Source: Gemmatimonadota bacterium | Lineage (GTDB): Bacteria; Gemmatimonadota; Gemmatimonadetes; Palauibacterales; KS3-K002 | DNA: 33,328 nt | Reading direction: 5' to 3' | Assembly (NCBI GenBank): GCA_020344015.1 | Contig: CP070812.1 | Coordinates: 492,136 to 525,463, forward strand | Shown here: positions 1 through 8,340 of the stretch, in pieces | How positions within the stretch are numbered: position 1 is the first letter of the stretch | Layout of the letters: every line of letters starts with the position of its first letter | Program-made: the position numbers and the translations under genes | Notes under the pieces: generated by a model | Seen by the model: the letters and a program-made list of their open reading frames with translations, nothing else | Databases searched by the model: none | What the model was told of the DNA's origin: nothing

Positions 1-2
1 GA

Positions 3-728
3 TCGCGGGAGGCGCAGGCCTATCTGGCCAGCCCGGAAGTCGTGGCCGCCTCAGCCGTTGCCGGCTATATCGCCGGCCCACGAGCTTCGGACGGCCGCAC
101 CCCCGCCAGGAGCTTCACCCTCCTCGACAGCCGGGAAGAGCAGCAAGGGGAGACCGTAGCCATCCAGCCGGGCTTCCCCCAGAAGATCGAGGGCCGCCTC
201 GTCCTCCTCCCCCAGGACAACTTGAACACCGACGGCATCTACGGTAAGGACTACACCTACAAGGACCTGACCCGCGAGGAGATGGCGCAGGTCGTGATGG
301 AGAACTACGATCCCAGCTTCCGCAGCAAAGTCCAACCAGGAGACGTCCTGGTGGGCGGATACAATTTCGGCACCGGCTCGAGCCGCGAGCAGGCGGCCAC
401 GGCCCTGCAGGCCGCGGGAATCCCACTGGTCATCGCCGGCAGTTTCTCGCAGACTTACCTGCGCAACGCATTCAACAACGGCTTTATTTGCATCGAATGC
501 CCCGGTCTCGTTGAGCGTCTAAGGGGCCACCACGCCGATACCATCGCGGCCGGTGATCTCACTATCGTTCCCGGCGATCTGCTGGAGATCGATTTCTCGC
601 GCGGTAGCGCGAACGTACGCGGAGAAACCTTCCACTTCCCGCCCTTGGGCAGTGTTCCGCAATCGCTGGTCGTGGCGGGAGGGATTGAGAACCTCGTGAG
701 GGAGAGGCTTGGTTTGGGAGACCGGTAG
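3..728 (+). CDS. Aconitase/homoaconitase family hydratase, C-terminal part (5' end outside window)
   Basis: The reading frame is open from base 3 and begins in the middle of a protein. The first residues (SREAQAYLASPEVVAASAV) are typical of the end of the aconitase/LeuC catalytic domain. They run on into a swivel domain containing YNFGTGSSREQAATAL, the substrate-facing loop of the LeuD/homoaconitase type. The gene therefore encodes a single-chain enzyme with catalytic and swivel domains fused, of which only the last 241 residues or so are seen. Family members reversibly isomerise citrate/isocitrate, homocitrate/homoisocitrate or isopropylmalate through a [4Fe-4S] cluster; the cluster cysteines lie outside the window. 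The neighbouring isocitrate-dehydrogenase-like gene and citrate lyase genes favour citrate/isocitrate. The GTG at 42 is only an internal codon. Family assignment is firm; substrate is inferred. Confidence 0.88.
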   Translation, partial: SREAQAYLASPEVVAASAVAGYIAGPRASDGRTPARSFTLLDSREEQQGETVAIQPGFPQKIEGRLVLLPQDNLNTDGIYGKDYTYKDLTREEMAQVVMENYDPSFRSKVQPGDVLVGGYNFGTGSSREQAATALQAAGIPLVIAGSFSQTYLRNAFNNGFICIECPGLVERLRGHHADTIAAGDLTIVPGDLLEIDFSRGSANVRGETFHFPPLGSVPQSLVVAGGIENLVRERLGLGDR

Positions 729-784
729 CCGGTAGCCGGTGGCCGGTAATTGGGAATTCACCGGCCACCGGCCACTGGCTACCG
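723..784. repeat. Long imperfect palindrome (25-nt arms) over the stop codon
   Basis: Bases 723-747 and 760-784 are inverted copies with two mismatches in 25 and a 12-base spacer, built from reiterated GGTAGCCGG/GGTGGCCGG units. The left arm contains the stop codon of the aconitase-family gene. No T-run follows, so it does not look like a standard intrinsic terminator. It may be a REP-like or MITE-like extragenic palindrome, or a transcript-stabilising hairpin. Confidence 0.75.
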
Positions 785-834
785 ACCACGTTCCGACGGA
801 TCCATGAACTAGAACGAAGAACCAGAGACGAGAC

Positions 835-2022
835 ATGGCAAAACGCACAGTGGTAAAGATGCCCGGCGACGGGATAGGCAAGACAGTGTTACCGGAAGCG
901 ATCCGCGTGCTGGACGCTGTCGGTTTCAAAGCCGACTACGTGCACGCAGACATCGGGTGGGATTGCTGGATTAACGATGGCAACCCGCTGCCCCAGGCGA
1001 CACTCGATCTGCTCCAGCAGCATAAGCTCGGGCTCTTCGGGGCGATCACGTCGAAGCCGAAGAAGGAGGCAGCCAAAGAACTGCGCCCCGAGCTTCAGGA
1101 CAAGGGATACGTCTACTACAGCCCGATCGTCGGACTGCGGCAGAAGTTCAACCTGGATGTCTGCATCAGGCCCTGCCGCTCGTTTCCCGGCAACCCGCTC
1201 AACTTTGTCCGCCAGGCACCCGGCGGCGGAGTCGACGAACCCAGGGTCGATGCGGTTATCTTCCGGCAGAACACCGAAGGGCTCTACGCCGGCCTGGAGT
1301 GGACGAACCCGCCGGAGCAGGTGCGCGCGGCGCTGGCGACTCATGCCAAGTTCAAGGCGTTCGAGAGCGTGCCCAGCGAGGAGATCGCGATCTCGACGCG
1401 CGTGTTCACGCGGAACGCCTGCCGACGCATCGTCGAGGCGGCATTCAAGTACGCAAAGAGGCACGGCTACCCGTCGGTGACGATCTGTGAGAAACCGAAC
1501 GTTCTGCGCGAGACTTCCGGCATGATGGAGGAAATGGCGAAGGAGGTACACGCCGACTACTCCGACATCCAGCTCTGGTCCACCAACATCGATGCCCAGA
1601 TGATGTGGCTGACCAAGAACCCGGAGGATTACTCAGTCATCGTCGCCGGCAACATGTTCGGTGATATCGTGTCGGACGCCTTCGCCGGTCTGGTGGGCGG
1701 CCTCGGCTTCGCCTGTTCGGCGAACATCGGCGATGAAGTCGCGGTCTTCGAGCCGACTCACGGTTCGGCTCCGAAGTACGAAAAGCTCGACCCGCCGATC
1801 GTGAACCCAATCGCCATGGTCCTGAGCGCCGCCATGATGCTGGACCACGTAGGCGATACCGACAAAGCGGAAGCGATACGCAATGCCATCGCGGCGGTCG
1901 TGGAAGAGGGGAGGGTGCGTAGCTACGATATGATGCGGATTTCGGGCGGCCCCGAGTCGATCTCGAAGGGCGCGGCATCGACCACGCAAATCACCGACGC
2001 GATCATAGCTCGGCTGGGCTGA
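835..2022 (+). CDS. Isocitrate/isopropylmalate dehydrogenase family protein, probable isocitrate dehydrogenase
   Basis: A 395-residue beta-decarboxylating dehydrogenase. It would oxidatively decarboxylate isocitrate to 2-oxoglutarate or run the reverse reductive carboxylation, in the cytoplasm. Visible family signatures are the substrate serine and arginine around S96-R102 (SPIVGLR), R112, the active-site tyrosine Y151 in RQNTEGLYAG, the catalytic lysine K220 in EKPNVLRET, metal aspartates D277 and D281 in FGDIVSDAFAG, and the nucleotide loop EPTHGSAPKY near 306-315. The APKY residues match the Lys-Tyr pair that selects NADP in E. coli Icd, but cofactor choice cannot be settled by eye. The Asn that E. 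coli Icd has two residues after the substrate Ser is Ile98 here, so homoisocitrate or another malate-type substrate is not excluded. It is followed after 10 bases by the citDE fusion, whose Shine-Dalgarno overlaps this stop codon. Confidence 0.88.
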   Translation: MAKRTVVKMPGDGIGKTVLPEAIRVLDAVGFKADYVHADIGWDCWINDGNPLPQATLDLLQQHKLGLFGAITSKPKKEAAKELRPELQDKGYVYYSPIVGLRQKFNLDVCIRPCRSFPGNPLNFVRQAPGGGVDEPRVDAVIFRQNTEGLYAGLEWTNPPEQVRAALATHAKFKAFESVPSEEIAISTRVFTRNACRRIVEAAFKYAKRHGYPSVTICEKPNVLRETSGMMEEMAKEVHADYSDIQLWSTNIDAQMMWLTKNPEDYSVIVAGNMFGDIVSDAFAGLVGGLGFACSANIGDEVAVFEPTHGSAPKYEKLDPPIVNPIAMVLSAAMMLDHVGDTDKAEAIRNAIAAVVEEGRVRSYDMMRISGGPESISKGAASTTQITDAIIARLG

Positions 2023-2032
2023 GGAGGACCCG

Positions 2033-3250
2033 ATGATGTCAGGGGGCGCAGGACACGGCGCTGCAGGCCCGACGGGAGACGACGTTCGCTCAGACCTGCA
2101 CGTCGAGATCGAGCTGGCCGAGAAAGGTGGACTGCAGATAGAGCTCGATTCCAGGGTCGCTGCGCTCTACGGCGACTCGATCCGCGAGACAGCTGAGCGA
2201 GTGCTGGGTGCACTCAGCGTCAAGCACGGCCGCGTCGCGATCGATGACAAGGGGGGCCTTCCCTTCACCATCGCCGCCCGCGTGGAAGCCGCGGCGCGCC
2301 GGGCCGGGGCCAAAGGCAAGGGCGACCCACGACCCGAGCGAATCGTGACGCGCGAAGGACCGGCCGAGCGTGACAGACTACGACGCTCGCGACTCTACCT
2401 GCCGGGCAACCAACCCAAGCTGATGATCAACGCCGGGCTACACCATCCGGACGGGATCATCCTCGACCTGGAGGACTCGGTCCATCCCGACGAGAAGGAC
2501 GCTGCTCGCCTGATCGTGCGCAACGCGCTCCGTTCAGTCGATTTCGCGGGGGCCGAGCGCATGGTACGAATCAATCAACTGCCGCTGGGCCTGGAAGATT
2601 TGAAGGCGGTCGTCCCGGAGGGGCCGGACCTGATCCTTGTACCGAAGGTCGAGGAGGCCGCACAGGTCGAGGAGGTGGCCGAACAGATCCACGACGTACG
2701 CACCAAGGACGGCGACAACCACCCGGTCTGGCTGATGCCGATCCTCGAGTCCGCGTTAGGGATCGAGAACGCGTTCGCCATCGCCAGGGCAGCGGATACC
2801 ATAGTGGCGCTGACCATCGGGCTGGAGGATTATACCGCCGACCTGGGAGTCGTGAAGACGACGCAGGGCGATGAGTCGCTTTACGCCCGCACGCGCCTGG
2901 TCAACGCGGCGCACGCCGCCGGCATCCAGGCCATCGACTCGGTCTACGGCGACGTAGGAGACACCGAAGGCCTCGTACGGTGGTCTCAACGTTCCAGGGC
3001 ATTGGGGTTCGAGGGGATGGGCTGCATCCACCCACGTCAGATCCAGCCGATCCATGACGCTTTCGCGCCATCGACCGAGGAGATCGAGAAGGCACTAAGG
3101 ATTGTGTCCGCCTTCGAAGAAGCCCAGGCCGAAGGACTCGGCGTCGTTCGGCTGGGCACCAAGATGATCGATCCGCCCGTGGTACTGCGGGCGCAGCGTC
3201 TCGTCCACAACGCTCGGCGAATGGGCCTGATCCCGGAGGATGAATCGTGA
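2033..3250 (+). CDS. citE: Citrate lyase acyl-carrier (CitD) and beta subunit (CitE) fused in one chain
   Basis: A 405-residue fusion. Residues about 20-95 match CitD, the citrate lyase acyl-carrier subunit (IELDSRVAALYGDSIRE, then DDKGGLPFTIAARVEAA). Residues 117-405 match CitE, the citryl-thioester lyase: RSRLYLPGNQPKLM, DGIILDLEDSVHPDEK at about 140-155, VPKVEEAAQ, PILESALGIENAF and GLEDYTADLG carry the expected metal and substrate carboxylates. CitE cleaves the citryl thioester to an acetyl thioester and oxaloacetate. In CitD the prosthetic group is attached to Ser14 (TLESSD); the aligned stretch here is DDVRSDL, so Ser20 aligns with the second serine, not clearly with the attachment serine. 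A strong GAGGAGG lies 5 bases before ATG 2033; a second ATG at 2036 is possible. The stop overlaps the citF start by 4 bases. No citC, citX or citG is present in the window. Confidence 0.9.
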   Translation: MMSGGAGHGAAGPTGDDVRSDLHVEIELAEKGGLQIELDSRVAALYGDSIRETAERVLGALSVKHGRVAIDDKGGLPFTIAARVEAAARRAGAKGKGDPRPERIVTREGPAERDRLRRSRLYLPGNQPKLMINAGLHHPDGIILDLEDSVHPDEKDAARLIVRNALRSVDFAGAERMVRINQLPLGLEDLKAVVPEGPDLILVPKVEEAAQVEEVAEQIHDVRTKDGDNHPVWLMPILESALGIENAFAIARAADTIVALTIGLEDYTADLGVVKTTQGDESLYARTRLVNAAHAAGIQAIDSVYGDVGDTEGLVRWSQRSRALGFEGMGCIHPRQIQPIHDAFAPSTEEIEKALRIVSAFEEAQAEGLGVVRLGTKMIDPPVVLRAQRLVHNARRMGLIPEDES

Positions 3251-4830
3251 GCCGGCGCGCGGTTGGCACAGACTTCGTGGTCAACGCGGTGGGGCGGCGC
3301 GTGCCCACCGTGGTGAATGAAAAGGAACAAGCGGCGTTCGCCGGCGTCGGCGCCCATGAACCGCAGGGAAGGAAGCAGGCGCCGTCCATCCGATCGTGCC
3401 GAGACTACCCCGCGGACGGCGACAAACGAGTCAGCGACCTCAAGACGGCGCTCAAGAAGTGCGGCCTCCGTGACGGGATGACGATCTCCACTCACCATCA
3501 CCTGCGGAACGGCGACGCCGTGGCCCTCATGGCGCTGAACGCCGCTGCCGACCTCGGAACGAGGGACCTCATGTGGTTCCCCAGCGCCTCGTTTCCCTGC
3601 CATGCACCGGTCATCGACCTGATGGACCGGGGCGTCGTTCACCACATCGAGGGGAGCATGAACGGCCCATTGGGTGAGTACTGCTCCCACGGCAAGATGC
3701 GCGGTATGGGCGTGCTGCGCTCGCATGGCGGGCGCTGGCAGGCGATCCAGGACGGCGAGGTGCCTATCGACATAGCGGTGATTGCGGCGCCCACGGCGGA
3801 CGCGTTCGGGGATGCCGACGGCTCGCACGGCCCTTCCGCCTGCGGCTCTCTGGGGTTCGCGCTCGCCGATTCGATCTACGCCGATCATGTGATCGTCGTC
3901 ACCGACAACCTGGTCCCCTTCCCCTGCATCCCCTGGCAGATCCAGGGGAACAATGTCGACTATGTCGTGGAGGTCGACTCGATCGGCGACCCGGCGAAGA
4001 TCGTCTCGGGCACGACTCAGATTACCAAGAGCCCCGACCGCCTGATGATCGCTGAGTACGTTGCCCTCTTTCTCCGTGATACGGGTATCATGCGGGACGG
4101 CTTCTCGTTTCAGGCGGGTGCCGGCGGCATAGCGCTCGCCTTCGTCGGATCCCTCAAGGGGCTCATGAAGCAGGCTGGAGTAAAGGCACGCTTCGTCCGT
4201 GGCGGCTCGACCCAATACCTCGTCGATCTGATGAGGGAGGGCCTGGCCGACTTCATCCTCGATGGCCAGACGTTCGATTTGGCCGCCGTCGAGTCGATTG
4301 CCTCGGACCCCAGGCACATCGCCACCTCACCGTTCACTTCCTACAACTATCACGGGAAAGGCAACTTCGCATCGATGGTCGACGCGGTGGTGCTGGGGGC
4401 AACCGAAGTCGACGTGAACTTCAACGCCAACGTGAACACCCACTCGGATGGCGTGCTCCTGCACGGGATCGGTGGCTGGCAGAACTGCCTGTTCTCCCGC
4501 TGTACGATCCTCGCGCTGCCTTCCTTCCGCGACCGGATCCCCGTCCTCGTAGAAGAGGTCACCACTGTGACGGGCCCCGGCGAGCTCATCGACGTCGTCG
4601 TGACCGAGCGCGGCATCGCCATAAACCCACGCCGCACCGATCTGCTGGATAGCCTGAAAGGTTCGGATCTTCCTATCAGGCCCATCGAAGAGCTCAAGGA
4701 AGAGGTGGAGCGCATCATGGGCGGGCCGCCGGCAGAGGCGCAGATCACCGACCGGCCGGTCGCCGTCATCAAGTGGGTCGACGGCACGGTGCTCGACACC
4801 GTCTGGCAAGTCGAGACCGGTAGCCCGTAG
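3247..4830 (+). CDS. citF: Citrate lyase alpha subunit (citrate CoA/ACP-transferase)
   Basis: A 527-residue protein that resembles CitF over its whole length. In classical citrate lyase CitF swaps citrate for the acetyl group on the carrier, giving the citryl thioester that CitE cleaves; acetate is released. Recognisable segments are the N-terminal NAVGRRVP motif, MTISTHHHLRNGD (the HHxFRxGD motif), CHAPVIDLMDRGVVHHIEG, SCGSLG-like ACGSLGFALAD, GFSFQAGAGGIALA, VDVNFNANVNTHSDG and GIAINPRRTDLLDSLK. The length fits the family (about 500-520). The GTG start overlaps the citDE stop (GTGA), implying translational coupling, which supports both being parts of one complex. With the upstream aconitase-like and isocitrate-dehydrogenase-like genes it suggests citrate turnover. 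Citramalate lyase, a close relative with the same subunits, is the main alternative. Confidence 0.94.
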   Translation: MSRRAVGTDFVVNAVGRRVPTVVNEKEQAAFAGVGAHEPQGRKQAPSIRSCRDYPADGDKRVSDLKTALKKCGLRDGMTISTHHHLRNGDAVALMALNAAADLGTRDLMWFPSASFPCHAPVIDLMDRGVVHHIEGSMNGPLGEYCSHGKMRGMGVLRSHGGRWQAIQDGEVPIDIAVIAAPTADAFGDADGSHGPSACGSLGFALADSIYADHVIVVTDNLVPFPCIPWQIQGNNVDYVVEVDSIGDPAKIVSGTTQITKSPDRLMIAEYVALFLRDTGIMRDGFSFQAGAGGIALAFVGSLKGLMKQAGVKARFVRGGSTQYLVDLMREGLADFILDGQTFDLAAVESIASDPRHIATSPFTSYNYHGKGNFASMVDAVVLGATEVDVNFNANVNTHSDGVLLHGIGGWQNCLFSRCTILALPSFRDRIPVLVEEVTTVTGPGELIDVVVTERGIAINPRRTDLLDSLKGSDLPIRPIEELKEEVERIMGGPPAEAQITDRPVAVIKWVDGTVLDTVWQVETGSP

Positions 4831-4844
4831 TCAGCGGGCCGGTC
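4815..4844 (+). other. Hairpin across the citF stop, just before the ligase start
   Basis: GACCGG (4815-4820) pairs with CCGGTC (4839-4844), and CCCG (4824-4827) with CGGG (4835-4838), leaving a 3-base bulge and a 7-base loop. The structure covers the citF stop codon and ends 3 bases before the next ATG, so it could affect translation of the synthetase gene. The left side resembles the unit of the palindrome at 723-784 (GAGACCGGTAGCC), so it may be a decayed relative. Weak evidence. Confidence 0.35.
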
Positions 4845-4846
4845 GC

Positions 4847-7072
4847 ATGGACCACGATAGGATAGCAGCGATCGTCGAGGCCGCCCGGGCGGACGGGCGC
4901 GACGTGTTGCTCGAGAGTGAAGGACTGCAGGTACTCGCAGCGATAGGCGTAGCGACACCCGAGCACGCGGTCCTCGCCGATGCCGACGCCCTCCACTCAC
5001 TAGACCTCGCCGTCTTCTCAGGAGAGAGAGTCGTCCTCAAGGTGCTCGTCCCCGAGATCCTGCACAAAAGCGATGTGGGCGGTATCCGTGTCGTGCCCCG
5101 CGATCGGGAGGCGCTCGGCGCAGCCATTCGAGACATGCGCGAGCGATTTCAGCACGTTGATGTGCGCGGATTCCTGGTAGTGGAACACGTCGCCTACGAC
5201 CCGTCGCTGGGAGGCGAACTGTTGTTAGGGGTTCGCTGGACCGACGACTTCGGGCCCGTCGTAGCGTGCGGGGCCGGCGGGACCCAGGCAGAGTTCCTAG
5301 CGGACGCCCTGGAAGCTGGGAGCGAGATCGCCATCGCCACACCTCATGGACTCGATGCCGGGTCGGCCCGGCAACTCCTGCAGAACTCGGCAGTGACAAG
5401 GCTCGTCACGGGCGAATTCCGTGGCCGACCGGCCCGCCTCGAGCCGAGTCGTCTCGACGACCTCATCATGAAGTTCGCCAAACTCGCCCGCGAGCTGTCG
5501 CCCCGCTACATCGCTGAGCTCGAAATCAACCCGTTGGTGGTCGCCGGCGAACGCTTGCTGCCCCTCGATGTTCTGGTGAGATGTGGGCGCGACATGGAGG
5601 CCCCCGCCACCGCCCGCCCACTGCACAAGCTCAAGAACCTGCTGGAGCCGAACTCCATAGGCATCATCGGCGTCTCCGAACGGATGAACCCGGGCCGCCT
5701 CATACTCGATAACCTGATCCGCGGGGGATTCGATCGGGGGCGCATCCATCTGGTGAAGCCGGGCTCGGAGACGATAGACGGCTGCAGCTGCCATCCCGAT
5801 CTCGAGTCTCTGCCGGGGCGGCTGGATCTTCTCATCCTCGCGGTCGCCGCCGCACAGCTCCCTGATCTGCTTGCTACGATCGTCGAGCACGAGAAGGCGG
5901 AGAGCATCATCCTGATACCGGGAGGGCTGGAAGAGAAGAGGGGCAGCGAGGAGGTCGTGGCGCGCGCAGGGGCGATTCTGGAACGCGCCCGCAATAGCGA
6001 ATGGGGCGGACCGGTGATCAACGGCGGCAACTCCATGGGGATCCGCTCTCGGCCGGGCGGCTACGACGCGACGTTCATCCCCGATTACAAATTCCGTGGC
6101 GCGTCGGCCGGGACTCACCCAATCGCGTTCATCTCACAGAGCGGCGCGTTCTACGTCGCGAAGGGCGGCAAACTGGGCCTCGACCCGAAGTACGCCATCT
6201 CGATCGGTAACCAGACGGACCTGACGATCGGCGACTACCTGACCTACCTGAAGGACGACGACGAGCTCGAGATCTTCGCCGTGTACGCCGAAGGGTTCAA
6301 GAGTCTGGACGGGCTGAGATTCATCGAGGCGGCCCGGCAGATCACCGCTCGGGGCAAGACGGTCATCTTGTATCGTGCAGGCCGCACGTCCGCCGGTGCG
6401 GCCGCATCCGCCAGCCATACAGCGGCGATCGCCGGTGACTACGTGGTGAACCGGGAGCTCGCCGGGCAGGCGGGCGTGCTGGTCTGCGAGACGACCGCGG
6501 ACTTCGAGGACATGGTCAAGCTCTCTGCGCTGCTGGGCGGCGCCCGCGTCGTGGGGAGACGGTTGGGCGCGATCTCCAACGCGGGTTTCGAGTGTGTGTC
6601 CATCTCCGATCACCTCGGTGACCTCGAACTGGCCGAGTTTACGGAGCAGACTCGATCGGGGCTGCTCGCACTGCTGAAGGATTGTCGGGTCGACGGGGTC
6701 GTCGACATCCGCAACCCTGTGGACCTCACTCCTATCATGCCCGACGCCCCCTTCGTAGAGGGCTGTCGCCTCGTGTTGGAAGACGAAAACGTCGACCTGG
6801 GCCTGGTGGGGTGCGTACCGCTCACCGCAGCCCTGCAGACTCTGGCGCCCGCCGCTACCCATGGGGAGGATGTCTACGCGGAAGAGTCCGTGGCGCGCCG
6901 GCTAGCGAGGCTCAAAGACCGGGTGCAGGTGCCCTGGGTAGCGGTCGTCGACGGCGGCCCGCTCTTCGACCCTATGGCCCGGATTCTCGAGGGGGCGGGG
7001 ATTCCGACCTTCAGAACCGCAGATCGCGCATTGCGTTTGTTTAGTAGGTTCTTGAGTGCTAAACTAGGGTAG
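4847..7072 (+). CDS. ADP-forming acyl-CoA synthetase (acetyl-CoA/succinyl-CoA ligase type), beta-alpha fusion
   Basis: A 741-residue NDP-forming acyl-CoA synthetase. It interconverts an acyl-CoA, ADP and phosphate with the free acid, CoA and ATP. Residues 1 to about 250 are the ATP-grasp (beta) part, with ILHKSDVGGI at 71-80 (the His of HKSDVGG corresponds to the second phospho-histidine described in archaeal ACD) and the AELEINPLVV strand at 223-232. Residues about 265-740 form the CoA-binding and ligase (alpha) part: IGIIGVSER, FISQSGAFYV at about 428-437, SIGNQTDLTIGDYL, and SASHTAAIAG at 521-530, whose His524 is the expected primary phosphohistidine. The beta-then-alpha order is the reverse of the common alpha-beta Pat/AcsA fusions. 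Next to citrate lyase it could reactivate the acetate released, make succinyl-CoA for the 2-oxoacid oxidoreductases, or even make citryl-CoA; the sequence does not decide. Confidence 0.88.
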   Translation: MDHDRIAAIVEAARADGRDVLLESEGLQVLAAIGVATPEHAVLADADALHSLDLAVFSGERVVLKVLVPEILHKSDVGGIRVVPRDREALGAAIRDMRERFQHVDVRGFLVVEHVAYDPSLGGELLLGVRWTDDFGPVVACGAGGTQAEFLADALEAGSEIAIATPHGLDAGSARQLLQNSAVTRLVTGEFRGRPARLEPSRLDDLIMKFAKLARELSPRYIAELEINPLVVAGERLLPLDVLVRCGRDMEAPATARPLHKLKNLLEPNSIGIIGVSERMNPGRLILDNLIRGGFDRGRIHLVKPGSETIDGCSCHPDLESLPGRLDLLILAVAAAQLPDLLATIVEHEKAESIILIPGGLEEKRGSEEVVARAGAILERARNSEWGGPVINGGNSMGIRSRPGGYDATFIPDYKFRGASAGTHPIAFISQSGAFYVAKGGKLGLDPKYAISIGNQTDLTIGDYLTYLKDDDELEIFAVYAEGFKSLDGLRFIEAARQITARGKTVILYRAGRTSAGAAASASHTAAIAGDYVVNRELAGQAGVLVCETTADFEDMVKLSALLGGARVVGRRLGAISNAGFECVSISDHLGDLELAEFTEQTRSGLLALLKDCRVDGVVDIRNPVDLTPIMPDAPFVEGCRLVLEDENVDLGLVGCVPLTAALQTLAPAATHGEDVYAEESVARRLARLKDRVQVPWVAVVDGGPLFDPMARILEGAGIPTFRTADRALRLFSRFLSAKLG

Positions 7073-7149
7073 TAACCTGCCCCAACCCTGACGACGCAGC
7101 GATTGCGCCCCGCAGTCGAGGGCAAAACCCCAAGACGAAGGCACGCAAA

Positions 7150-8328
7150 ATGTTCCCTAACGCGAGAATACCCTACGGCACCTGGGGAAGCAGCTACTTC
7201 CCTGCCTGGCAGACCTCGGCCCTGGCGGAGGTCAATATCGGCCAGTTCGCCGGCGAGTCGATGGGCCGCATCCTGGGCCTGCGAAAGGTGCCCAAGAGTG
7301 AGCTCGAGTACCTGATCATCGGCTCGACGATACCGTGGCACTGGAAGTTCTGGAACGCGCCCCTCGTGGCCAGCTGCATGGGGCATCGCATCCCCGGCTA
7401 TCACATGGAGCAGGCCTGCGCAACCGGGCTCCAGGCGGCCTTGCTGGCCGGGGCCGAGGTGGATTCCGGCTCCAACGACGTGGTCGGCGTCCTGACATTT
7501 GATAGGACGAGCGACTCGCCGGTGGGGGTCTTCCCGGAGCGCCGGGCCCACGAGCGCACACAGGCGATCGCCGACGTCTGGGACAACTTCGGTTTCGATC
7601 CTGCAACAGGTAACGCCATGATTACGGCGGCCGGCATCACGGCGCGCAAATACAAGTGCGAGCGTGCCGAGACCGACGAGGTGGCTTTCCTGCGCTACGA
7701 GCAGTACTTCGACGCGAAGAAGTCCGGCTTCCTCGAGCGGGTCATGGTTCCGCTCAATGTACTGAACGTGCAGGGCCGTCCGCTGGGCCGCATCGACGAC
7801 GATTATGGGGTGCGCATGGTGACGATGGGTGGCCTGCGCGCGATGCGCGAGCTCGATACCTGCGTCACCGGCGGCGGCCAGACTCACGCCTCCGACGGAA
7901 TGTCGACCCTGCTGGTCACGAGCAAGGAGAAGGCTAAGGAGCTCAGCCCGCGACCAGAGATCGACATCCAGTTCGTCGCCAAGACGGAAGCCCGGACCCA
8001 TCCCAGCCTGATGCCCGAGGCCCCCGCCTTTGCCGTTCAGAAGCTCCTGGACAAGACCGGGCTGACGATGGCCGACATGGCCGTGGTCAAGAACCACAAT
8101 CCGTTCGCCGTTAACGATGTGATCTTCTCGAAACTACTCGACTACGACTGGCGCAAGTTGAACAACACCGGTTGCCCGATGGTCTGGGGGCACCCACAGG
8201 GGCCGACGCTCACCAGGGTGTTGATAGAGGCACTGGAGGAAGCGGTCGATCTGGGTGGTGGCCACGTTTTGGTGTTCGGTTGCGCCGCCGGCGACGTCGG
8301 TATCGCGTCTGTATTCAAGGTCTCTTGA
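7150..8328 (+). CDS. Thiolase family protein (acetyl-CoA acetyltransferase)
   Basis: A 392-residue thiolase. It would condense two acyl-CoA molecules, or cleave a 3-oxoacyl-CoA, in the cytoplasm. All three classical catalytic positions are present at the textbook numbers: the nucleophile Cys90 in EQACATGLQAAL, His348 in WGHPQGPTLTR, and the acid/base Cys378 in FGCAAGDVGIAS; NHNPFAVND at 315-323 replaces the usual NEAFA loop. The intact triad argues for a true thiolase, not an SCP-x-like or ketosynthase relative lacking Cys378, although the loop is divergent. It lies 77 bases after the synthetase and 12 bases before the dehydrogenase/hydratase gene, so the last two very probably act on the same acyl chain, such as acetoacetyl-CoA. 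The ATG at 7150 was chosen because the conserved domain begins directly after it. Chain-length preference is unknown. Confidence 0.88.
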   Translation: MFPNARIPYGTWGSSYFPAWQTSALAEVNIGQFAGESMGRILGLRKVPKSELEYLIIGSTIPWHWKFWNAPLVASCMGHRIPGYHMEQACATGLQAALLAGAEVDSGSNDVVGVLTFDRTSDSPVGVFPERRAHERTQAIADVWDNFGFDPATGNAMITAAGITARKYKCERAETDEVAFLRYEQYFDAKKSGFLERVMVPLNVLNVQGRPLGRIDDDYGVRMVTMGGLRAMRELDTCVTGGGQTHASDGMSTLLVTSKEKAKELSPRPEIDIQFVAKTEARTHPSLMPEAPAFAVQKLLDKTGLTMADMAVVKNHNPFAVNDVIFSKLLDYDWRKLNNTGCPMVWGHPQGPTLTRVLIEALEEAVDLGGGHVLVFGCAAGDVGIASVFKVS

Positions 8329-8340
8329 GGAGATAGGTAA

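Noticed and set aside
562..929. Minus-strand frames across the 723-784 palindrome (residues like SQWPVAG, GYRLPVTG)
   Set aside because: They arise from the GGTAGCCGG-type repeat and lie opposite real genes; no domain is recognisable.
3037..4317. 426-codon frame antisense to citF
   Set aside because: A GC-rich shadow frame; the + strand has an unmistakable CitF over the same bases.
6874..8097. 407-codon frame antisense to the thiolase gene
   Set aside because: Shadow of a high-GC gene, with no recognisable motif and full overlap with an intact thiolase.
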